This document shows positions 53,706-62,251 of a stretch of 64,000 bases of DNA, piece after piece. Each line of letters begins with the position of its first letter. Positions within the stretch are counted from its first letter, which is position 1. Under the pieces are notes generated by a model. The model was not told where the DNA came from. It made no database searches and saw nothing but the letters and a program-made list of their open reading frames with translations. This stretch comes from CAZKAP01 sp964552195 (GTDB lineage Bacteria > Bacteroidota > Bacteroidia > Flavobacteriales > Flavobacteriaceae): contig CAZKFM010000002.1 of the NCBI GenBank assembly GCA_964552195.1, forward strand, positions 434,001 through 498,000. Direction: 5' to 3'. The position numbers and the translations under genes are program-made.

Positions 53706-54140
53706 TTAATAAAGTTGGGTGTGAATCTGGGCTAGGTCGTCCATGAATCGGAAGAGTCCCAGTTTAGTTCCTTCGGGAATACTCATGCTATTCCGATCAA
53801 ACAGTCGAACGGTCTGTATTACGGTTTGTTCGACCGTGCTATTTTCACCCATGACCTCTCCGATGTTTTTCATGGACCAGTTTGGAAATCTTCGCTGTTC
53901 CAAATCTTCGGTAATAAAGCCGGTGACACGGTGGCGCGTATCGGAGGCTATGGTGTTGTACAACATGTCAAGAGACTCGCCTTCTCCTTCAATGTACTGG
54001 AGAAACAGGCCCTTATCGTAGTACAAGTAGCCGGTAATTCCGAGACGATCATTTTTAATTCCGGAGCTAACGGCGAGCTCATTGAGATCATCAGGGCTGA
54101 ATGCCACCTGCTCCTCACTGATGTAGAGTATAGCTTTCAT
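53706..54140 (-). CDS. BLUF blue-light sensor domain protein
   Basis: 144 residues. The flavin-binding BLUF domain fills residues 1-95: Y6 (AILYIS), N30 (SGIKNDRLGITG) and Q48 (FLQYIEG) show exactly the spacing of the photocycle residues Y21/N45/Q63 of AppA, and W88-S-M90 (FPNWSM) matches the switch residues. A C-terminal helical tail (about 100-144) likely carries the output or dimerisation. No enzyme domain is fused. On the minus strand with two small genes upstream. Confidence 0.9.
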   Translation of the reverse strand: MKAILYISEEQVAFSPDDLNELAVSSGIKNDRLGITGYLYYDKGLFLQYIEGEGESLDMLYNTIASDTRHRVTGFITEDLEQRRFPNWSMKNIGEVMGENSTVEQTVIQTVRLFDRNSMSIPEGTKLGLFRFMDDLAQIHTQLY

Positions 54141-54251
54141 GGGAACTGCGGTTTCGTTAATAGAACTAACTCCATTTACCGTGATTTTAGTGTGCTCAAC
54201 TCAGGCAAAATGCCAGGCCGAATACGAGGTTTCAGTTTGTTAGGGTTGGGC

Positions 54252-54485
54252 TTATACCCATTCTCCCCGATGGGGCCTCAAATCCCGTTTGAGTCGGGCT
54301 AATTCCGCTTCGGAGATGATAGCATATGCGCTGTGATGTTCCTCCCCCATAGCCAGATAGCCCACTTCTTCGAAAGGGACATTATGGACTCGAAAATATT
54401 CGTTAAGATGAATTTCATAGTGTCGCGCCGTTCCCTGGGCTACCGGTCCACGGAAATCCCAGTACAACTTGATCCGTTTGCTCAT
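54252..54485 (-). CDS. Small uncharacterised protein in BLUF cluster
   Basis: 77 residues, soluble, no signal peptide. Segments RIKLYWDFRGPVAQGTARHY and GEEHHSAYAIISEAEL suggest a compact alpha/beta fold, with a short His-rich stretch. I do not recognise the family. It lies 23 nt after the SRPBCC gene and 111 nt before BLUF on the same strand, so all three may share a transcript. Confidence 0.65.
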   Translation of the reverse strand: MSKRIKLYWDFRGPVAQGTARHYEIHLNEYFRVHNVPFEEVGYLAMGEEHHSAYAIISEAELARLKRDLRPHRGEWV

Positions 54486-54508
54486 CGCAGTTTATTCACG
54501 CCCTCATG

Positions 54509-54949
54509 TCAGGAGGTATTCTCTACATAGGCCTTAAATGCCTCCAGTGTACGCTGCTGCTCCTTCTGGAACAGTCCTGGACTAAGCCAGCTGATTACCT
54601 TGAGACCGAGGCTTTGAAAACGGGTGTCACTGACCGTGGTCCACAGGGTCTTACCTGGTTCCGGCTCGGTGATATAGTGCTTTTGCCGGCTAACCACGTC
54701 TTCCGATTCCTGAAGGACCTGGTATTCGGTCGGAAGGTTATTCTGAATAAGGGTTTCCTGCAGGTTTAGTCTGCGCCGGCCGATTTTATATGAGTAGTGT
54801 GTCTGTGTGCCAATGTAACCCGGTTTCCCATTCTTCAATTCGAGGGATTCGAGCCCTTTCTGCCATTTTTTCTGGTCTTCGAAGGACTGCCATAACTCGA
54901 GTACTTTTTCCCGGGGGGCATGTATAACCACTTCTGATTTGCTTTTCAT
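54509..54949 (-). CDS. SRPBCC family protein
   Basis: 146 residues. It begins with the SRPBCC (START/Bet v1-like) signature KSEVVIHAPREKVLELW and continues with the beta-strand pattern of a hydrophobic ligand-binding fold (TQTHYSYKIGRRRLNLQETL, then ESEDVVSRQKHYITEPEPGK). Members bind lipids or polyketides or act in stress response. First gene of the - strand cluster with the BLUF protein. Ligand unknown. Confidence 0.85.
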   Translation of the reverse strand: MKSKSEVVIHAPREKVLELWQSFEDQKKWQKGLESLELKNGKPGYIGTQTHYSYKIGRRRLNLQETLIQNNLPTEYQVLQESEDVVSRQKHYITEPEPGKTLWTTVSDTRFQSLGLKVISWLSPGLFQKEQQRTLEAFKAYVENTS

Positions 54950-55026
54950 AACCGAAAGATGCTGAGCCTAAAGTACAAATATTGGACAAAACGTTGCAAA
55001 AAATCTGTTAACTACGGCCCGGGGAA

Positions 55027-55056
55027 TTGCCGCCCTCGACTGAATTCTTAATTTTG
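55027..55056 (+). promoter_or_regulatory. Promoter for the PPIase-MoxR operon
   Basis: TTG (55027-55029), 19-nt spacer, TAATTTTG (55049-55056): full Bacteroidota consensus. The -7 box ends 4 nt before the first ATG at 55061, so the mRNA is leaderless or uses the in-frame Met at 55088. Confidence 0.65.
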
Positions 55057-55060
55057 GGGG

Positions 55061-55927
55061 ATGTCTTTGGAGCGCTTTATAGGATTGATGTTTTGGGGGG
55101 TGATACTACTCACTATTCCCTCTTGTGATTCGTTCTTCAAGGAGGAATTCGAAAAGATGCCGCTCGCACGGGTAGGTAATTCCTATTTGTATCTGGAAGA
55201 CATCGATACGACTCAATTTCTCGGAAAGACAAAAGAGGATAGTACGGCTCTCATGGCCTCCGTCATTAACAAATGGGCCAGCCAGCAATTGCTGCTCGAA
55301 AAATCCAGGATCAATCTGTCTCAGGATAAGATGGATGATTTCGACCGTATGGTAGAGAGCTATAAGACTGAATTATACACTCAGGCTTACATAGAAGAAC
55401 TGACCCGTGCGTTTGCCGATACCCTGGTAAAAACCGAAGAACTGGAAGAATTCTACCGGCAGGAAAAGGAAAACTTCCGCCTTTCTGAACGCATTGTTCA
55501 GCTTCGTTTTCTTCAGGTTCCGGACGAACTCCAGGAATTGGAGGAGGTAAAGCGCCGTCTGGATGCCTTTGGTTCTGAGGACAAGGTCTTTCTGGATTCG
55601 ATGCGAATTCACTTTAAAAAGGTGCACTTTGACCACGATACCTGGGTGAGCGCATCACGACTCATGAGGGAGATCCCTAATCTGAATTATCAGAATTTCG
55701 ATAAGCATATTAAACCGGGCAAATTTTTTGAACTTCAGGGTTACGATGGACTGTACATAGGTAAAGTTACCGGATCCGCTTCTGTCAACGACCTGGCACC
55801 ATTTGAATACATTATGCCTGAACTTAAAAAGCTCTTCCTGAACCGCAAGCGCCTCAAGTATGTGAAAGACCTGGAGACTGAAATTCTGGGCGAGGCAACA
55901 CAATCCAAGGAATACGAAAGATATTAA
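55061..55927 (+). CDS. PpiC/SurA-like periplasmic lipoprotein
   Basis: 288 residues. Lipoprotein signal (MFWGVILLTIPSCDSFF, Cys at about residue 22). The segment GNSYLYLEDI with helices to about residue 150 resembles the SurA N-terminal chaperone domain, but a full parvulin domain with its active-site His is not evident. Probably assists outer-membrane protein folding with the downstream SurA-like gene (5 nt away). The alternative start at 55088 removes the first nine residues and would remove the natural signal start; both are possible. Confidence 0.82.
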   Translation: MSLERFIGLMFWGVILLTIPSCDSFFKEEFEKMPLARVGNSYLYLEDIDTTQFLGKTKEDSTALMASVINKWASQQLLLEKSRINLSQDKMDDFDRMVESYKTELYTQAYIEELTRAFADTLVKTEELEEFYRQEKENFRLSERIVQLRFLQVPDELQELEEVKRRLDAFGSEDKVFLDSMRIHFKKVHFDHDTWVSASRLMREIPNLNYQNFDKHIKPGKFFELQGYDGLYIGKVTGSASVNDLAPFEYIMPELKKLFLNRKRLKYVKDLETEILGEATQSKEYERY

Positions 55928-55931
55928 TTCC

Positions 55932-57581
55932 ATGAACCGCAATATCAATTTCGGGGCACTCGCCGTCGCCTCCATCTGGCTGATGAGTGCTGCAACCACA
56001 ACGCAACCCGCAATCTACCACCACCCGGACTCACTTACAGCATCAGATTCCATAGGCAATGAGCGTGCATCGTCGTCTCTGATTTCCAAACGCGATTCTC
56101 TTGCCCGTGTTGCTGTGGACAGCAGCCTGCTGCAACCCGTCAAGCAATCCGATTACCAATGGATGGTGGAAACCATAACCGGTATTCGAAAGGTTAATTC
56201 AGAAAAGGGCGAAAGCGAGGAATTTCCTGTTGTCGCCGCTGTATCCCAGGTTCAGGACTCGCTACAGCAGAAATCGGATACTATACCCATGACCCGGATT
56301 AAAATAGACGGAGTGGCAGCTGTTGTGGGGGATTACGTGATACTCGATTCGGATGTCGATAAGCTCATGCTCGACCTGGAGACTCAGGGGGCCTCACCGG
56401 AGGACGTTACGCCCTGTCAGCTTCTTGGAAAACTCATGGAAGACCGCCTGTACGCTCATCATGCCGTGCAGGATAGCCTCTTGGTTTCGGATGACGAAAT
56501 CAATGCCCGTATCGATGCACAGATTCAGGAATTAACTTCCCGCGTTGGTGGTATCGAGAAATTGCTAGAATTCTACAAGAAGCCGGATCTTCCGACATTC
56601 CGTCAGGAGCTTTTTAACATCAACAAGCTCCAGATGTTATCGGAGAATATGCGCGGCAAGGTAGTGGAAGAAGTTCAGGTTACTCCGGAGGAGGTTCGTC
56701 AGTTTTTCCTGTCGATACCGGAAAACCAACTGCCCGTTTTTGGAGCCGAGCTAGAAATCGCCCAGATCGTCAAGCAGCCCAAGCCCTCCGAGGAAGAAAA
56801 ACAACGGGTGATTAGCCGGTTGAAGAAAATTAAGCAGGATGTGGAAGACCGGGCATCGAGTTTCAGTATTAAGGCGGTGCTCTATTCGGAAGACCCCGGC
56901 TCGAAGGATAACGGGGGGGCGTATAGCATAACTCGTGAAACCAGTTTCGTCAAGGAGTTCAAGGACGTGGCCTTCAGCCTGAAGGAAGGCGAGATTTCTG
57001 AGCCTTTTGAAACCGTATTCGGGTATCATATTATTTACATGGAGCGGATTCGCGGACAGGAAAGGGATCTTAGGCATATTCTCATGATACCCAAGATCTC
57101 CGATGAATCCATCCGGGAGGCACGTAGCGAGCTGGACAGCATTCGACAGCACATTCTGGAGGGCAAGTACACCTTCGAGGAAGCAGCCCTTAACTTTTCG
57201 GATGAAGAGGAGACCAAGTTCGAGGGAGGTAAACTCAGAAACCCTTATGATTTCAGCTCCCGTTTCGAGCTTACCAAGATGGACCCTACCCTGTACAATC
57301 AAATACGGGACCTAAAGGATGACGAGATCACCCTGCCCCTGCGGGAGGACGACCCCCGGGGAGGACCTCCTAAATTCAAGATTATGAAGGTGTCCAACCG
57401 CTATGACGAACACCGGGCCGACTTTGGTCAGGATTACCTCAAAATTCAGGAGCTCGCATTGAGGGAGAAGCAACTTCGCGAAATAGGGGAGTGGATCAAC
57501 AAGAAAATCGAGGATACATACATACAAGTAAATGATTCCAATAAAGATTGCAACTTTGCAAATAATTGGATCAAGGAATAA
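55932..57581 (+). CDS. SurA-like peptidyl-prolyl isomerase, periplasmic
   Basis: 549 residues. N-terminal signal helix (about 5-22), then a low-complexity Ser/Gln-rich stretch of about 90 residues (to about 120), the SurA N domain (VAAVVGDYVILDSDVDK, about residue 125 on) and two parvulin domains (AELEIAQIVKQPKPSEEEKQ, EPFETVFGYHIIYME; then RHILMIPKISDESI). Such proteins chaperone outer-membrane proteins. Homologues in this class usually begin the SurA N domain soon after the signal peptide, so the long spacer is unusual. In an operon with a PpiC-like lipoprotein and MoxR. Confidence 0.88.
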   Translation: MNRNINFGALAVASIWLMSAATTTQPAIYHHPDSLTASDSIGNERASSSLISKRDSLARVAVDSSLLQPVKQSDYQWMVETITGIRKVNSEKGESEEFPVVAAVSQVQDSLQQKSDTIPMTRIKIDGVAAVVGDYVILDSDVDKLMLDLETQGASPEDVTPCQLLGKLMEDRLYAHHAVQDSLLVSDDEINARIDAQIQELTSRVGGIEKLLEFYKKPDLPTFRQELFNINKLQMLSENMRGKVVEEVQVTPEEVRQFFLSIPENQLPVFGAELEIAQIVKQPKPSEEEKQRVISRLKKIKQDVEDRASSFSIKAVLYSEDPGSKDNGGAYSITRETSFVKEFKDVAFSLKEGEISEPFETVFGYHIIYMERIRGQERDLRHILMIPKISDESIREARSELDSIRQHILEGKYTFEEAALNFSDEEETKFEGGKLRNPYDFSSRFELTKMDPTLYNQIRDLKDDEITLPLREDDPRGGPPKFKIMKVSNRYDEHRADFGQDYLKIQELALREKQLREIGEWINKKIEDTYIQVNDSNKDCNFANNWIKE

Positions 57582-57586
57582 ATCGT

Positions 57587-58540
57587 ATGACCGATAAGCA
57601 AGCCGCCGACGAACTTTTGGTTAAACACTCACAGCTTAAGAGGATTATCGGTCAGGTAATCATCGGGCAGGAGGAAGTGGTCGACCAGATACTACTGTCC
57701 GTATACAGTGGGGGACACTGCCTGTTGGTGGGTGTGCCCGGTCTGGCGAAGACTCTGATGGTACATACCATAGCCAGTGCACTGGGATTAAATTTCAAAC
57801 GCATACAGTTCACGCCCGACCTCATGCCCAGTGATATTATTGGAAGTGAGATCCTGGACAATGACCGAAATTTCAGATTTGTCAAAGGTCCGGTATTCGC
57901 TAATATCATTCTGGCCGACGAGATAAACCGGACCCCTCCCAAAACCCAATCGGCTCTGCTCGAGGCCATGCAGGAAAAGTCGGTTACCGTAGCCGGTGAG
58001 CGTCATCAGTTGCCCAGGCCCTATTTTGTCCTTGCCACACAGAATCCGATAGAACAGGAGGGAACCTATCCGCTGCCCGAGGCCCAGCTGGACCGCTTTA
58101 TGTTTTCCATTCAGCTGGACTATCCATCGTTGGAGGAGGAAATAGAGGTGGTTAAATCCACCACCAATGATGAGGAGGTGACCATACAGCCCCTGCACAA
58201 TGCTGAAAGCCTGCTGGAGATTCAGCATCTGGTGCGACGAGTGCCTGTTACGGAAAGCGTAATCGAATACGCAGTTACCTTGGTGAACCGAAGTCGGCCG
58301 GGTGGAAAACATGCAACGGATTTTGTCAATACCTACATCGAGTGGGGGGCGGGTCCAAGAGCGTCTCAGAATCTCGTGCTCGCCGCCAAAGCCCATGCAC
58401 TCATACGAGGAAAATACGTGCCCGATCACGACGACATACGCGCCGTAGCTCCCAGTGTGATGAGGCACAGGGTACTCAAGAATTACAAGGCCGAGGCGGA
58501 AGGTATCGATGCCGGCAGGATCGTTCAGGAACTCTACTGA
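57587..58540 (+). CDS. MoxR family AAA+ ATPase
   Basis: 317 residues. Walker A GVPGLAKT (about residues 52-59), Walker B ADEINRTPPKTQSALLEAMQ, sensor 1 ATQNPIEQEG and arginine-finger region YPLPEAQLDRFMF mark the MoxR AAA+ clade, which acts as chaperones for metal or substrate insertion. No DUF58/VWA partner gene is next to it. The start is ATG 57587 after AAGGAA; a TTG-initiated longer frame overlaps the upstream gene. It follows the SurA-like gene by 5 nt. Confidence 0.92.
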   Translation: MTDKQAADELLVKHSQLKRIIGQVIIGQEEVVDQILLSVYSGGHCLLVGVPGLAKTLMVHTIASALGLNFKRIQFTPDLMPSDIIGSEILDNDRNFRFVKGPVFANIILADEINRTPPKTQSALLEAMQEKSVTVAGERHQLPRPYFVLATQNPIEQEGTYPLPEAQLDRFMFSIQLDYPSLEEEIEVVKSTTNDEEVTIQPLHNAESLLEIQHLVRRVPVTESVIEYAVTLVNRSRPGGKHATDFVNTYIEWGAGPRASQNLVLAAKAHALIRGKYVPDHDDIRAVAPSVMRHRVLKNYKAEAEGIDAGRIVQELY

Positions 58541-58570
58541 TTCCGTATTTCCCGATATAAGGGTACTGCC

Positions 58571-58606
58571 GGGGCACCAGGCCCGACGTTACGGTGCGCC
58601 CTTTCT
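58571..58606 (+). terminator. Possible weak terminator after moxR
   Basis: ggggcacc (58571-58578) can pair with ggtgcgccc (58593-58601) with a bulge, followed by tttctcttt. It is imperfect, and no long T run follows. Confidence 0.3.
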
Positions 58607-58630
58607 CTTTAATTCCACCTTTCTATTTCT

Positions 58631-58638
58631 TACTTTTG
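58631..58638 (+). promoter_or_regulatory. -7 box for aconitase gene
   Basis: TACTTTTG matches TAnnTTTG, 21 nt before ATG 58660; a TTTA at 58608-58611 lies at about the right -33 spacing. Confidence 0.45.
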
Positions 58639-58659
58639 CGGGACAAAAATTGATCGTAT

Positions 58660-60936
58660 ATGGCATTTGATATCGATGTAATCCGCAAAGTTTACGAAAG
58701 AATGGGAGCCCGGGTTAACGCCGCCCGCGAAGTGGTGGGCAAGTCTCTTACCCTGTCCGAGAAAATTCTCTACTCCCACCTTTGGGATGGCAATCCGGAC
58801 CGGGCCTTCCAGCGAGGAGTGGATTATGTCGATTTTGCCCCGGACCGAGTGGCCTGTCAGGATGCGACAGCTCAGATGGCCTTATTGCAGTTCATGCATG
58901 CCGGAAAGCCTAAGGTTGCCGTTCCTACGACGGTGCACTGCGATCACCTGATACAGGCGAAACAAGGGGCCGCAGCCGATCTGCAAAGGGCCAACGAGAC
59001 CAGCAATGAGGTCTTTGATTTCCTGGAGTCCGTATCCAACAAATACGGCATAGGCTTCTGGAAGCCCGGGGCGGGTATCATACATCAGGTGGTACTCGAG
59101 AATTATGCGTTTCCTGGCGGGATGATGATCGGGACCGATTCCCATACCGTAAATGCGGGAGGACTGGGGATGGTAGCCGTGGGGGTCGGAGGTGCCGATG
59201 CGGTGGATGTCATGTCCGGTATGCCCTGGGAACTCAAGTTTCCCAAGTTAATTGGTGTTAAGCTCACCGGTAAACTCAGCGGATGGACGGCACCCAAAGA
59301 TGTCATTCTCAAGGTAGCGGATATACTTACGGTGAAAGGGGGGACAGGAGCCATAGTAGAGTACTTCGGTGAAGGGGCCGTGTCCATGTCCTGTACCGGT
59401 AAGGGAACCATTTGCAATATGGGAGCGGAAATAGGAGCAACTACTTCTACTTTCGGTTATGACGAGTCCATGGATCGTTATCTCAGGGCTACGGACCGTT
59501 CCGATGTGGCCGATGCGGCCCGTGAGGTGAGGGAACACCTGACTGCAGATCCTGAGGTTTACTCAAACCCGGAATCCTATTTTGACCAGGTCATCGAGAT
59601 CGATCTCAATACCCTGGAGCCACACCTGAACGGACCCTTCACTCCAGATCTGGCGACTCCCATATCCCGTATGGGTCAGGCTGCGCGGGAGAATGACTGG
59701 CCATTGCGCGTAGAGGTGGGGCTCATTGGTTCCTGCACCAATTCTTCCTACGAGGACATCTCCAGGGCCGCCTCACTAGCGAAACAGGTATCGGAGAAGA
59801 ACCTGAAAACGAAATCGCAGTTTACCATTACCCCAGGTTCGGAACAGGTGCGGTATACCATTGAACGCGATGGTTTTATAGAGACTTTCGAGTCTATAGG
59901 AGCTACGGTCTTTGCCAATGCCTGTGGCCCGTGTATCGGTATGTGGGACCGTTACGGGGATGAAGCCGCTAATGGCCCACGAAATACCATAGTACACTCC
60001 TTCAACCGGAACTTTGCCAAAAGGGCCGATGGAAACCCGAATACCCTGGCTTTCGTCGGATCACCGGAGATGGTTACTGCCATTGCCATTGCCGGAAGGC
60101 TTGACTTTAATCCCATGTCGGATACTCTGATCAATGAGGACGGGGATGAGGTGCGGCTCGATGAGCCCAGAGGATATGAACTCCCACCTGAAGGATTCGC
60201 CGTTGAGGACGCAGGTTACGTGGAGCCGCTGGAGGATGGATCAGGTGTTGTGGTTGCCGTATCACCCGACTCTCAGCGACTACAGTTGCTCGAGCCTTTC
60301 GTTCCTATACAGAACGAAGAATTGAAGGGGATGAAACTGCTGATTAAGGCCTACGGGAAGTGCACAACGGATCACATTTCGATGGCAGGGCCCTGGCTGA
60401 GGTACAGGGGACACCTGGATAACATAGCGAACAACACCCTCATTGGTGCCGTAAATGCCTTTAATCAGAAGACCAACTTTGTGAAGAACCAGCTTACAGG
60501 CGAATACGGTGCCGTACCCGATACTCAAAGGGAATACAAGTCCCGCGGTATAGGGTCCATTGTAGTCGGTGACCACAATTACGGCGAGGGTTCTTCCAGG
60601 GAGCATGCAGCCATGCAGCCCCGTCACCTCGGTGTAGCAGTGGTACTGGTAAAGTCTTTTGCGCGTATACACGAGACTAACCTCAAGAAGCAAGGGATGC
60701 TGGCGATGACTTTCGCCAATGAAGCGGACTACGATAAGATACAGGAGGACGATACCTTCTCCATACCTGATATCGCCGATTTCGCTCCGGATCGGCAGCT
60801 GCATCTGGAAATTGAGCACGCCGATGGCCAGAAGGAGACCATCGCCATGAATCACAGTTATAATGCTCAACAGATTGGCTGGTTCCGTGAGGGTTCGGCG
60901 CTCAATGTGATTAAAAAACAGGAACGGGGTGTATAA
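58660..60936 (+). CDS. acnA: Aconitate hydratase
   Basis: 758 residues, about the length of mitochondrial-type aconitase. Isomerises citrate to isocitrate via cis-aconitate in the TCA cycle. The 4Fe-4S cluster Cys are in SCTNSSYED and ACGPCIGMW, and catalytic Ser and Arg regions are visible as TTDHISMAGP and GEGSSREHAAM. It resembles the short AcnA-like form, not the AcnB type with an N-terminal HEAT domain. The gene symbol is by function; acn is equally fair. Confidence 0.95.
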   Translation: MAFDIDVIRKVYERMGARVNAAREVVGKSLTLSEKILYSHLWDGNPDRAFQRGVDYVDFAPDRVACQDATAQMALLQFMHAGKPKVAVPTTVHCDHLIQAKQGAAADLQRANETSNEVFDFLESVSNKYGIGFWKPGAGIIHQVVLENYAFPGGMMIGTDSHTVNAGGLGMVAVGVGGADAVDVMSGMPWELKFPKLIGVKLTGKLSGWTAPKDVILKVADILTVKGGTGAIVEYFGEGAVSMSCTGKGTICNMGAEIGATTSTFGYDESMDRYLRATDRSDVADAAREVREHLTADPEVYSNPESYFDQVIEIDLNTLEPHLNGPFTPDLATPISRMGQAARENDWPLRVEVGLIGSCTNSSYEDISRAASLAKQVSEKNLKTKSQFTITPGSEQVRYTIERDGFIETFESIGATVFANACGPCIGMWDRYGDEAANGPRNTIVHSFNRNFAKRADGNPNTLAFVGSPEMVTAIAIAGRLDFNPMSDTLINEDGDEVRLDEPRGYELPPEGFAVEDAGYVEPLEDGSGVVVAVSPDSQRLQLLEPFVPIQNEELKGMKLLIKAYGKCTTDHISMAGPWLRYRGHLDNIANNTLIGAVNAFNQKTNFVKNQLTGEYGAVPDTQREYKSRGIGSIVVGDHNYGEGSSREHAAMQPRHLGVAVVLVKSFARIHETNLKKQGMLAMTFANEADYDKIQEDDTFSIPDIADFAPDRQLHLEIEHADGQKETIAMNHSYNAQQIGWFREGSALNVIKKQERGV

Positions 60937-60961
60937 AGGTGAATGCTAAACAGCCAACGGA

Positions 60962-61522
60962 ATGAAACTCAGGAAGCGAACATGGATCAACCTGCTGATC
61001 ATTGCAGTTGTACTTTCTTTCTTCGTGACCCCTCTGGGGTATTATGCCAAGCTTTGGGCCAACAGGGCCTTTGCCGCCAGTCCTGAGTTCATAGAGGCAA
61101 GCGACCGCAGGCCCATAGCCGACTACCAATGGCGGCTCAAGGATGAGCAGTGGAATGTGTTTAATTTTGAACGCTCCCGCCACAAGGTGGTATTCGTGTA
61201 TTTCTGGCAGTCCTGGAAATTGCCTTCACAGGCCGAATTGAAAAGCATACAGGCTTTTTACGATCGTTTCTCCCGACAGGTGGAATTTTACATAGTAACC
61301 AACGAAGACCGAGAACCCGTCGAGGCATTTATGGAGAAGTACGGCTATACTTTTCCGGTGACCTACCTGATTATCGGAGATGTTGCTCCCTTCGAATTCG
61401 AGGTGCCATCGAGTTATCTGATCGACAAGAAGGGCGGGATTGCCATAGAACAGCACGGCATAGCCGATTGGGACGATAAGAAACTGTTCATGAGGATAGC
61501 GCGCATGCTGAAAGAGGAATAA
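60962..61522 (+). CDS. Thioredoxin-fold membrane protein lacking the active-site cysteines
   Basis: 186 residues. One N-terminal membrane helix (about 9-28), then a thioredoxin-like domain: VVFVYFWQSWKLPSQAELKS (residues 76-95) is where TlpA proteins have FWATWCxxC, but here the residues are SWKLPS and the whole protein contains no Cys. The cis-Pro VPSSYLIDKKGG is retained. A structural or binding role is likely rather than redox activity. It lies between aconitase and the carotenoid oxygenase, 6 nt before the latter, so it is probably co-transcribed with it. Confidence 0.85.
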   Translation: MKLRKRTWINLLIIAVVLSFFVTPLGYYAKLWANRAFAASPEFIEASDRRPIADYQWRLKDEQWNVFNFERSRHKVVFVYFWQSWKLPSQAELKSIQAFYDRFSRQVEFYIVTNEDREPVEAFMEKYGYTFPVTYLIIGDVAPFEFEVPSSYLIDKKGGIAIEQHGIADWDDKKLFMRIARMLKEE

Positions 61523-61528
61523 TACCGT

Positions 61529-62245
61529 ATGACGGAACAGGTACAAATCTCCACACTCACCCTCTTCAAGTTTACAGGTTTGTTCGACAGGCTCTGGGCT
61601 TTCGGGCAGATGCAGTTCGCCCACAGTGGACTAGCTCGCGCAGAGGGGCAGGAGTTCTACAAACTTATGGGAAGCGGGGGGAAGCGTTTTTCACCCTGGC
61701 CGGACTGGGGAGTATATGCGCTCTTGCAGGTTTGGCGCTCGGAGGAAGATGCAATCCGTTTCTTCAATGCGGCTCCCGTATGGAAACACTATACAGGCAG
61801 GTCATCGGAGCGTTGGACGCTGTTCTTAAGAAATAAAGTGGCCAGGGGAACCTGGGATGGAAAGTTACCTTTTCGCGCTTTGGACGAGCTTCCGGGCATT
61901 CCCCATACCCTGGTTTTGACCCGGGCGACCATTCGCAATCGGGACCTTTGGCGCTTTTGGAAGTATGTGCCGGAATCCCAGCTGGGGCTGTACGAACAAC
62001 CCCAGCTCATTTACACCAAGGGAGTAGGTGAATGGCCCATTAAGAACATGGCCACCCTATCGATATGGAAGGGCGAAGACGGCATAAGGGAGTTTGCTTA
62101 CCGCAATCGGGGCCATCAGAAGGCTATTGAACTCACACGCAAATACGACTGGTATTCCGAAGAATTATTCAGTCGCTTTCAGATTTATAAGTCCACAGGC
62201 TCCTGGCAGGGGCTGGAGAACTCATTGAGTGTTGCCGCCGGATAG
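61529..62245 (+). CDS. CrtA-like carotenoid monooxygenase (spheroidene monooxygenase family)
   Basis: 238 residues. Aligns with the spheroidene monooxygenase (CrtA) family, which in purple bacteria adds a keto group at C-2 of acyclic carotenoid ends: conserved WSSGL-like MQFAHSGLARAEGQEFYKLM, FSPWPDWGVYALLQVW and KNMATLSIWKGEDGIREFAY. Because a CruF-like hydratase and a CrtI/CrtD desaturase lie next to it, it may oxidise a linear 1'-hydroxy end. Substrate inferred, not proven. Convergent with cruF, 6 nt between stops. Confidence 0.8.
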   Translation: MTEQVQISTLTLFKFTGLFDRLWAFGQMQFAHSGLARAEGQEFYKLMGSGGKRFSPWPDWGVYALLQVWRSEEDAIRFFNAAPVWKHYTGRSSERWTLFLRNKVARGTWDGKLPFRALDELPGIPHTLVLTRATIRNRDLWRFWKYVPESQLGLYEQPQLIYTKGVGEWPIKNMATLSIWKGEDGIREFAYRNRGHQKAIELTRKYDWYSEELFSRFQIYKSTGSWQGLENSLSVAAG

Positions 62246-62251
62246 GGTCGT

